Below are positions 57,395-64,000 of a DNA stretch of 64,000 nucleotides, piece by piece. The position numbers and the translations under genes are program-made. Position 1 is the stretch's first letter. Each line of letters opens with the position of its first letter. The notes under the pieces were generated by a model. That model was not told the DNA's origin, ran no database searches, and worked only from the letters and a program-made list of their open reading frames with translations. This stretch comes from Tepidibacter mesophilus (GTDB lineage: Bacteria; Bacillota; Clostridia; Peptostreptococcales; Peptostreptococcaceae): assembly GCF_002724055.1 (NCBI RefSeq), contig NZ_BDQY01000002.1, forward strand, positions 229,634 to 293,633, in the 5' to 3' direction.

Positions 57395-58903
57395 AGGATA
57401 AATTATTAATGTAAACTCATCATTTCTTTTATGTTTTTCCTTTTTATATACAACATCATTCAGAATAGATTTTAGTAATCTATTCTTCAAAGCATTACTA
57501 TCTGTGCTTTCATAAATATCCAAAAGATGCATAAATCTTGGGACACAACTTACATCTAATTTTTTAGAAACATCCATTAACTTATTATTTGTTTCATCTA
57601 TAGAGTTTTGTATATCTTTAATTTTTTTGCTAATTGAATTTAACCTAGTTATATATGTAGATTCATCGTATACATTTCGTTCTAAAAAATCGTGCAAATT
57701 GTTCTTTTGAATATTTAAATTACCCAATTCTTTTTTTAAGCTATAAAGTATATTTTTATATAAGGAAGTATTATTATTCTTATCATCACTAGAATACTTA
57801 TTTAAATCAAATTCATATTTTTTTAACCAATACCTCAAAGATAATGTTAGCTTATTTTCTATATGTATAAGCTTACTACTTTTATTAGAACAGTTTTTAG
57901 GACACATAATTTGAGAATCTCTATTTTTATATGGTCTAAGAACCATAGATGAATTACAGTAAAAGCATTTAATAACTCCTGCTAGAGGGTTTGAGATTTT
58001 GGTCTTTGAATTAAAGGGAGTATGAGATCTACTTGATAAAATTCTTTGTGCCTTTTTATACGTTTCAGAAGAAATAATAGCTTTGTGTTTTCCTTGAACA
58101 TCTATCCACTCTTTTTTTGGTCTAATCTTAGTTTCTTTATTTTTACCTATTTCATTTGATTTTTTATTAAGTGTTTTTCTCCACTGTATTCTTCCTGTAT
58201 AGACATTGTTTTTTATTATTGAAAGAACTGAGGCGGATGACCAATTTGAGCCTGTATAGCTTTTGTAGTTCATATCATTTAGTTTATCAGCTATTTTTTT
58301 ACACCCTAAAGAATGATTTGTATATAAATCAAATATAATATTTACAACTACTGACTGCTCTGGATGAGGAGTTAAGGTCCTGTAATTATCTTTGTAACAA
58401 ATCTCATATCCGTATGGAGGAAGAGTTCCTAAATAATTTCCATCTTCAACACTTCGGATTCTACCATTTTGAAGGCGTCTATTTATTATTTTAAGCTCTT
58501 TTCTAGCCATAAATGCCTCGAACTCTGAATATTCTTCATCGAATTCATCTTCTAAATTGTATACTTTTCTAGGGGTTACTATTTTTGTGTTAGAATTTTT
58601 GAAAGTCTCAAGAATAAGACCTTGTTCCTTCATATTACCTCTTCCAAGTCTATCTATATCCATACATAAAACGCAGTCATACAAATTATTCTCAACATCT
58701 TTTAAAAGGTCTAACATCTCGGGTCTATGCATCAAGCTTTCTCCAGAGGCTATTTCTTCTCTGATTTTTAATATATTTAAATTATTTTCTTTTGCATATT
58801 TAAGCAAGGCTCTCTTATGTTTTAGTAGAGTTTCTTTATCTCCTTTTTTTTCAGCTTCTTCATCTGCTCTTGATTTTCTAAGATAAATACAAGTGTTGTT
58901 CAT
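57377..58903 (-). CDS. Large serine recombinase, SpoIVCA/skin type
   Basis: About 508 residues. The resolvase domain has the nucleophile S11 in IYLRKSRAD and MDIDRLGRGNMKEQG; a recombinase domain follows (GTLPPYGYEI; ILSSRSHTPF), then a zinc ribbon with CFYCNSSM and a second cysteine pair CPKNC, and a coiled coil (about 385-460). It fits the recombinases that excise the sigK-interrupting element in C. difficile and Bacillus during sporulation. The second ATG (58903) is better placed behind AGAAAGGA than 58909. It points toward sigK. Confidence 0.92.
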   Translation of the reverse strand: MNNTCIYLRKSRADEEAEKKGDKETLLKHKRALLKYAKENNLNILKIREEIASGESLMHRPEMLDLLKDVENNLYDCVLCMDIDRLGRGNMKEQGLILETFKNSNTKIVTPRKVYNLEDEFDEEYSEFEAFMARKELKIINRRLQNGRIRSVEDGNYLGTLPPYGYEICYKDNYRTLTPHPEQSVVVNIIFDLYTNHSLGCKKIADKLNDMNYKSYTGSNWSSASVLSIIKNNVYTGRIQWRKTLNKKSNEIGKNKETKIRPKKEWIDVQGKHKAIISSETYKKAQRILSSRSHTPFNSKTKISNPLAGVIKCFYCNSSMVLRPYKNRDSQIMCPKNCSNKSSKLIHIENKLTLSLRYWLKKYEFDLNKYSSDDKNNNTSLYKNILYSLKKELGNLNIQKNNLHDFLERNVYDESTYITRLNSISKKIKDIQNSIDETNNKLMDVSKKLDVSCVPRFMHLLDIYESTDSNALKNRLLKSILNDVVYKKEKHKRNDEFTLIIYPKLPKE

Positions 58904-58984
58904 GTACATCGTCCTTTCTTATATAGTTATATATCAAAATTATATTTGCAAAATTCAAAATATATGTATAGGCGAAAATAACGT

Positions 58985-59011
58985 TTGCTAAAAATAATAA
59001 ATGGGTATAAT
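58985..59011 (+). promoter_or_regulatory. Possible promoter of yjjI-yjjW
   Basis: TTGCTA (58985-58990), 15-base spacer, TATAAT (59006-59011). The -10 is perfect but the spacer is short. Confidence 0.4.
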
Positions 59012-59105
59012 ATATAAATAACAGCATATTACAAAAAAATTTAAGTAGTATGTTAAACAACCATTTAAAAGTGGTTAAAATATTTTAAATGGAGAGTGAA
59101 GTACC

Positions 59106-60599
59106 ATGACTAATATTTTAAACATAATAAAGGATAATACTATGACTTATGAGCAGAAGGTTATGAGTCTTGCTAGGGCTGCGGAAGGTAATTTAAATGT
59201 TTTAAACATAAGTGAAATGGCACAAAAGTACAGAGAAGAAGGCATAATATGCGATCTTAACGAAGGTAATGCTCCGTACAGACCTAGATATATAGTTCCA
59301 GATTATGAAAGATTTATTACAAATGGAAGTAAGTTTTTAGGTATAAAGCCTCCTAAGGATATTTGGGAAGCAGTAAATAGTTTATTGATTTTATACAAGC
59401 ATGTTCCATCAATAACATCTTTTCCTGTTTATATAGGAAATATAGACACACTACTTGATAGATTTATAGAAGATGAGGATGAAGCTTATAAAGCTATCAA
59501 ATTATTCTTAACACATATAGATAGAACTATTACAGATTCATTTTGTCATGCTAATATAGGTCCTAAAGACACTAAGGCTGGAAGACTTATACTAAAAGCT
59601 GAAAGAGAACTTGAAAATGCAATACCTAATGTTACTATTAAATATTCAGATGAGACTTCAGATGAATTTGCAGTTGAAGCTATAAAAACAGCTCTTGTAA
59701 CTGCTAAACCTAGTTTTGCAAATCATAAAATGTTTGCAAATGACCTTGGACAAAATTATGCAATAGTGAGTTGCTACAATGGGCTTAATATGGCGGGTGG
59801 AAGTCATACATTAGTTAGACTAAACCTTGCTGGACTTAGTAAAATAGCAAAGGATGAAAATGACTTTATAGAAAATAAGATTCCTGAAGCAGTAAAAATA
59901 ATGGCTGAATACATGGATGAAAGAGTGAAGTTTTTAGTAGAGGAAAGTGGTTTCTTTGAGTCGAGTTTCTTAGTTAGAGAAAATCTAATAGAAAAAGATA
60001 ACTTTACAGCTATGTTTGGTATGTTTGGGCTTGCTGAGAGTGTAAATCACTTTATAAATTCAGATGTTAAAGAAAATAGATTTGGTCATAGCCAAAGAGC
60101 AAATGAATTAGGAATCACAATAATTCAAAAATTAGAAGAAGAAGTAAACAAGCATGAAGCGCCTTATTGTCATGCTTCAAATAATAGATATGTTCTTCAC
60201 GCACAAGTTGGTATAGATACAGATGAAGGAATAAGTCCAGGATGTAGAATTCCAATAGGAGATGAGCCAGAAATACACCAACATTTAATTCAGTCAGCAA
60301 AATTCCATAAATACTTTCCATCTGGAATAGGTGATATATTCAACTTTGACTCTATGGCGAAGAAAAATCCTGAATATATATTGGATATAATAAAAGGTGC
60401 ATTTAAAGAGGAAATGAGATATTTCTCTTTATATTCTACAGATTGTGATGTTATAAGAATTACTGGATATCTTGTTAAAAGATCAGAAATAGAAAAACTT
60501 CAAAAAGGTGAGCAGGTATTACAGGATACTGTAGCTTTTGGAATGGGCGCTGTAAATAACAATAATGTACTAGATAGAAAGATAAGAAAAGATGTATAA
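59106..60599 (+). CDS. yjjI: YjjI family glycyl radical enzyme
   Basis: A 497-residue protein of the YjjI (DUF3029) group of glycyl radical enzymes. The C-terminal radical loop is RITGYLVKRSE with G454, and C223 (IVSCYNGL) is the likely thiyl residue. The substrate is unknown in any organism as far as I know. It is shorter than pyruvate formate-lyase and NrdD. GGAGAGTGA precedes ATG 59106. It overlaps yjjW, which encodes its probable activator, by 8 bases. The radical would not survive oxygen, in keeping with an anaerobe. Confidence 0.88.
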   Translation: MTNILNIIKDNTMTYEQKVMSLARAAEGNLNVLNISEMAQKYREEGIICDLNEGNAPYRPRYIVPDYERFITNGSKFLGIKPPKDIWEAVNSLLILYKHVPSITSFPVYIGNIDTLLDRFIEDEDEAYKAIKLFLTHIDRTITDSFCHANIGPKDTKAGRLILKAERELENAIPNVTIKYSDETSDEFAVEAIKTALVTAKPSFANHKMFANDLGQNYAIVSCYNGLNMAGGSHTLVRLNLAGLSKIAKDENDFIENKIPEAVKIMAEYMDERVKFLVEESGFFESSFLVRENLIEKDNFTAMFGMFGLAESVNHFINSDVKENRFGHSQRANELGITIIQKLEEEVNKHEAPYCHASNNRYVLHAQVGIDTDEGISPGCRIPIGDEPEIHQHLIQSAKFHKYFPSGIGDIFNFDSMAKKNPEYILDIIKGAFKEEMRYFSLYSTDCDVIRITGYLVKRSEIEKLQKGEQVLQDTVAFGMGAVNNNNVLDRKIRKDV

Positions 60600-61428
60600 G
60601 GGCTTAGTAAATAGAATACTTCCATTTAGCTCTGTGGATGGACCTGGAAATAGAAGTGTTATATTTATGCAAGGGTGCAATTTTAATTGTTTATATTGCC
60701 ATAATCCAGAGACTATAAATGTATGTAATAACTGTGGAGTATGTGTTAAATCTTGTAAATACCAAAGTTTATCTAATAAACAGAACGAAGTTGTTTGGGA
60801 TATAAAAAATTGTAAACATTGTGATATGTGTTTAAAGTCATGTCCTAATGATTCAAACCCTAAGAGTCTTTACATGAGTGTTGATGAAGTTTATGAACAA
60901 ATATACAAGGTTAAATCTTTTATATCTGGTATAACAGTTTCGGGAGGGGAATGTACTCTTCAACATGAGTTTTTAACAAAGCTATTTAATAAAGTTAAAA
61001 AACTTGGATTGACATGTTATGTAGACACTAATGGATCAATATCTTTAAATGATAAAAAGGATTTTGTAAATGTAATGGATATGGGTATGATAGATTTGAA
61101 ATCATATGATGAAGATGAACATAAAATGCTTACAGGAATGTCAAATAAAAATGTAATTGAGAATATAAAATATTTAGCTAGTATAGATAAATTATATGAG
61201 GTTAGAACGGTTATAGTTCCTGATGTTTTAAATAATCATTATAATGTAGATAAAATAAGTAATCTTATAGCATCTTTAAATCCAAATATAAGATACAAAA
61301 TAATAAGATATAGAAACCACGGTGTTAGAAAAGATATTATAAGCAGCTATACACCAAATGATGATATGATGGATAAGTTATATAAGATAGCATCTAACAA
61401 TGGATGTACAGATATAATTTTAGTTTAA
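60592..61428 (+). CDS. yjjW: YjjW family glycyl radical enzyme activating protein
   Basis: A 278-residue radical SAM protein. The SAM cluster motif is C29-x3-C33-x2-C36 and two ferredoxin-type 4Fe-4S motifs follow (C45, C48, C51, C55 and C74, C77, C80, C84). VDGPGNRSVIFMQGCNFNC and ITVSGGECTLQ are typical of glycyl radical activases. It would abstract hydrogen from G454 of YjjI. A terminator follows directly. Confidence 0.92.
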   Translation: MYKGLVNRILPFSSVDGPGNRSVIFMQGCNFNCLYCHNPETINVCNNCGVCVKSCKYQSLSNKQNEVVWDIKNCKHCDMCLKSCPNDSNPKSLYMSVDEVYEQIYKVKSFISGITVSGGECTLQHEFLTKLFNKVKKLGLTCYVDTNGSISLNDKKDFVNVMDMGMIDLKSYDEDEHKMLTGMSNKNVIENIKYLASIDKLYEVRTVIVPDVLNNHYNVDKISNLIASLNPNIRYKIIRYRNHGVRKDIISSYTPNDDMMDKLYKIASNNGCTDIILV

Positions 61429-61429
61429 G

Positions 61430-61463
61430 AAAAGTATGGTAGATTATCTACCATACTTTTTTT
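61430..61463. terminator. Two-way terminator between yjjW and the permease
   Basis: Hairpin AAAAGTATGGTAGA / TCTACCATACTTTT with trailing T-run; the minus-strand permease ends within it. Confidence 0.93.
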
Positions 61464-62529
61464 GCTTGATTTCAGCAAAGATAAATATAATGATAGGAAC
61501 AATAACTTGGAATGGTAAAAAATAGTATGGCCATATTTTGGAATTGAATTCCATATAATGCATTACACTATCATATTGGAAATAAGCTAAATTTATTATT
61601 AATAATGTAATTGGAGTTATATATATACGATAATCATTGCATTGAAATGTTTTAGTAATACCCTTACATACACATAATAATAATATACTTATTTTGATAA
61701 ATCCACCTAATATAAATGATAAGGATATTAGTATTTCTAGGTTTTGTAAAATCATAAGAACATCTAATCTTGTAGCTAAATTATATGTAGGATAATACTT
61801 ATTTGATGCGATAGTTCCTCCTAAAACTAAAATATTAGTAAGGGTCAATAATAAGAAATATAGCCCTGATACTAATAAAGATGTAAAATAAACTTTATAA
61901 GAAGATTTATTAGTTCTAAATCCATTAAGAGCCATAGAAAAAGCTATTACTTGACAAAATGGCTGAGAAAATATACTGAAAGTAGCTTTAAATAACGGTC
62001 CAGTACCTTCGTACAACATAGGTTTTAAATTATTTATATCCATATTAGCAATTGATAAAGAAGATACTATTACTAAGGAAAATATAGGAATTAGTAAAAA
62101 AATTTTTGACCATTTACCTAAAACTTCAACACCTTCTCTTATTGCCCAACTACATAAAATCACAAAAAATATTATTACTATAATTTGTGGAGTATGTTTC
62201 AAATTAACATTTTGTATAAATAGAGCATAATTATTTAAAACATCGGCTGTCCAGTAAAAAGTATACCAAGTAAATATTATTATTGTTATTTTTCCAATGA
62301 ATTTTCCAAAACAAATTTCAATAATATCAAATAAATCTTGATTTGGAAACAGATAGTTTAATCTTGCGAATATAAATAATATAGGTATAACAGAAAATAC
62401 AGCTAAAATAACAGCCAACCATCCATCTCTTTTAGCTTCCGATCCAGGTACGAATATAGAAGTTGATCCTATTAAAAATAAAATCATAATAGAAATTCCT
62501 TGTTTATCAGAAATAATTTCTTTATTCAA
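61444..62529 (-). CDS. GerAB-type spore germination permease, second copy
   Basis: A 361-residue member of the spore permease family with about ten membrane segments. TTG 62529 is chosen because GGAGGAG lies 8 bases ahead and because NKEIISDKQGI aligns with the other copies; an in-frame TTG at 62544 overlaps this site. It is clearly similar over its full length to the gene at 62670-63746 (for example TLYEGTGPLFKA against a near match there). No GerAA or GerAC gene is visible. In this window it would be part of the sigK element. Confidence 0.88.
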   Translation of the reverse strand: MNKEIISDKQGISIMILFLIGSTSIFVPGSEAKRDGWLAVILAVFSVIPILFIFARLNYLFPNQDLFDIIEICFGKFIGKITIIIFTWYTFYWTADVLNNYALFIQNVNLKHTPQIIVIIFFVILCSWAIREGVEVLGKWSKIFLLIPIFSLVIVSSLSIANMDINNLKPMLYEGTGPLFKATFSIFSQPFCQVIAFSMALNGFRTNKSSYKVYFTSLLVSGLYFLLLTLTNILVLGGTIASNKYYPTYNLATRLDVLMILQNLEILISLSFILGGFIKISILLLCVCKGITKTFQCNDYRIYITPITLLIINLAYFQYDSVMHYMEFNSKIWPYYFLPFQVIVPIIIFIFAEIKQKKYGR

Positions 62530-62669
62530 TATTAACTCCTCCAAAATCTAAATATATATCTTTATTTTATCCATGTTAAGGGTACTTAATTCAACTATTA
62601 AATCTAAGGATATTTTGATTTATATTTTATATAATGATATGTAACATCTAGATACTATACTTTTTTATA

Positions 62670-63746
62670 TTATAAAGTAAATCGTTTATGCTTAATTTCA
62701 GCAAAAACAAATATAATTATAGGAAGTATAACTTGAAATGGGAAAAAAAAGTAGGGCCATATTTTTGAATTAAATTCCATATAATTCATTACACTATCAT
62801 ATTGGAAATAAGCTAAGTTTAATATTAATAGAGTTATAGGAGTTATATATAAACGATAATCACTACATTTAAATAACTTAGTAATACCTTTACATATACA
62901 TAAAAATAATATACTTATTTTAATAAACCCACCTAATACAAAGGCTAAAGATACTAATATATCTAGGTTTTGAAGAACGCCACGCAAATTTAGTAATGTA
63001 GCTAAATTATAGGTAGGATAATATTTAATTGTGCAAATATCTTCTCCTAAAACTAAAATATTAGTAATTGTTAACAACAACATATATATTCCTGCTATTA
63101 GTACAGATATATAATATACTTTATAAGAAGATTTCTTGTGTTTAAAACCATTAAAAGCCATTGAAAATGCTATTGCTTGAAAGAATGATTGGTTAAAAAT
63201 AGCTTTAAATATAGGGGTGATACCTTCATACAACGTGGGTTTAATATTATTCATATCCATATTAGGAACTGAAGATATTGAAACGATTAGTAAAGAAATA
63301 ATAGGTACGAGTAAAAAAGCTTGAGACCATCTACCTAAAACTTCGATGCCTTCTCTTACCGACCAACTACATAAAAATCCTAAAAATATTAGAGTAATAA
63401 TTGAGGGTGTATCAGATAAATTAACGGTTTTAATGTAGAAAGCATAATTATTTAAAACATCGGCTGCCCAATAAAAAGCATAGCAAGTAAATATTATCGT
63501 TATTAGTTTTCCAATAAACTTACCAACACAAATTTCAATAATATCAAATAAATCTTTATCCGGAAATAGATAATTTAATCGTGCAAATATGAATAAAATA
63601 GGCATAACAGTAATAACAGACAAAATAATAGCTAACCATGCATCGTTCTTAGCTTCTAATCCAGGTACAAATATAGAATTTGATCCTATTAAAAATAAAA
63701 CTATAATGGAAATTCCTTGCTTATTAGAAATAATTTCCTTATTCAA
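62670..63746 (-). CDS. GerAB-type spore germination permease, third copy
   Basis: A 358-residue paralogue of the preceding gene, in tandem with about 140 bases between. Shared blocks include ADVLNNYA, REGIEVLG and AYFQYDSVM, so this is a recent duplication. TTG 63746 has GGAGGG in front. Its upstream partner, if any, lies beyond the window. Function as a germinant receptor subunit is a family inference; without GerAA and GerAC it could be a modifier or a transporter. Confidence 0.88.
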   Translation of the reverse strand: MNKEIISNKQGISIIVLFLIGSNSIFVPGLEAKNDAWLAIILSVITVMPILFIFARLNYLFPDKDLFDIIEICVGKFIGKLITIIFTCYAFYWAADVLNNYAFYIKTVNLSDTPSIITLIFLGFLCSWSVREGIEVLGRWSQAFLLVPIISLLIVSISSVPNMDMNNIKPTLYEGITPIFKAIFNQSFFQAIAFSMAFNGFKHKKSSYKVYYISVLIAGIYMLLLTITNILVLGEDICTIKYYPTYNLATLLNLRGVLQNLDILVSLAFVLGGFIKISILFLCICKGITKLFKCSDYRLYITPITLLILNLAYFQYDSVMNYMEFNSKIWPYFFFPFQVILPIIIFVFAEIKHKRFTL

Positions 63747-63761
63747 TGTTGAACCCTCCAA

Positions 63762-64000
63762 GATTTAAACGTATATTCTTAGTTTATCCATATTAATAAT
63801 CTTAATTCTATGTATTAAGCACAAATGAATTAATATGAGAATAGGACAACATTTAACCATCATACAATCAAATAGACCAGCTAGTTATAGTCAATAGTTT
63901 TTACAATTATTTTTAAGTTATGTTTTTAGGCACAAGAAATAGACTATCTAGTCTACACGAATAATTGATAGTTTGATTTTAATATAGTTCATAATTAGCC
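63762..64000. other. Non-coding end of window
   Basis: AT-rich sequence with a small palindrome around TAGACTATCTAGTCTA (63942-63957) and no coding frame. It must contain the promoter of the minus-strand permease. No piece of sigK is present. Confidence 0.4.

Larger units (their letters stand above)
57050..64000. mobile_element. Skin-like element in sigK, left end (right end outside window)
   Basis: The left junction is placed at about 57050 because sigK similarity stops there. A serine recombinase lies 320 bases inside. The region from there to the window end holds a YkuS-like gene, the recombinase, yjjI, yjjW and two permeases, none of which resembles a phage structural gene. The right junction and the sigK 3' half are not visible, so the true length, and whether the later genes belong to the element, is inferred. 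Confidence 0.65.

Noticed and set aside
58557..58886. Plus-strand open frame inside the recombinase gene
   Set aside because: Antisense of the conserved resolvase domain; no independent similarity or ribosome site.
59106..60599. Calling this gene nrdD (anaerobic ribonucleotide reductase)
   Set aside because: About 500 residues, no ATP cone, and the RITGYLVKRSE loop fits YjjI; the partner has two ferredoxin clusters as in YjjW, not NrdG.
1..64000. CRISPR arrays, tRNA and rRNA genes, prophage structural genes
   Set aside because: Looked for regular spaced repeats, cloverleaf ends and phage modules on both strands and saw none.

Overview
The window is low-GC, gene-dense DNA from an anaerobic endospore-forming Firmicute. 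Gene content (spo0A, spoIIIA, spoIVB, spoIIM, sigK, fapR/fab, glycyl radical enzyme, acetate kinase), strong GGAGG ribosome sites, frequent TTG/GTG starts and gene order like that of Clostridioides difficile (ackA-yceD-rpmF-fapR-plsX-fab; spo0A; udk-PBP-sigK) point to the class Clostridia, most likely a relative of Peptostreptococcaceae. No rRNA, tRNA or CRISPR array was seen.

Layout. 1-2190: end of recG, rsmD, coaD and a coiled-coil protein. 2214-6251: ylbJ on the minus strand, a lone CheX, a GAF-Fis regulator and a GerAB-type permease. 6493-11517: topB, cvfB and an ABC-F ATPase. 11518-11975 is non-coding and holds two inverted-repeat elements. 11976-14776: tmcAL (minus) and ackA. 14841-22479: a yceD-rpmF transcript, then the type II fatty-acid and phospholipid operon fapR-plsX-fabH-fabK-fabD-fabG-acpP-fabF, whose promoter is covered by a long FapR palindrome. 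22591-23079: an exported coiled-coil protein with a consensus promoter and a Spo0A-box-like site. 23432-28575: the complete spoIIIAA-AH operon. 28639-33199: asp23, nusB, a TsaD paralogue, xseAB, ispA and a DUF212 protein. 33389-39390: dxs, tlyA, argR, recN and spoIVB. 39404-45594: spo0A with a SigH-like promoter, then steA, a steB/mctB-like gene, two glycosyltransferases, DUF3866 and a Nudix hydrolase. 45679-56629: spoIIM, a degenerate XerD-like protein, deoB-punA-pdp, mltG-trmR-U32 peptidase-udk and a class B PBP.

From 56683 the window enters what looks like a 'skin'-type element. The sigK reading frame stops after 124 codons at the position where known skin elements split it, and a large serine recombinase on the opposite strand lies about 320 bases further on. 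The 3' half of sigK is not in the window. If the element continues to the window end, its cargo includes a YkuS-like protein, a YjjI/YjjW glycyl-radical pair and two tandem GerAB-like permeases.

Other points that stand out: two sporulation genes (spoIIM and the PBP) whose ribosome sites lie in the 3' arm of a terminator-like hairpin that also contains a sporulation-sigma-like promoter; three dispersed or inverted repeat families; and an XerD homologue at the xerD locus that lacks at least three catalytic residues. All identifications come from reading the sequence by eye; no database search was run.
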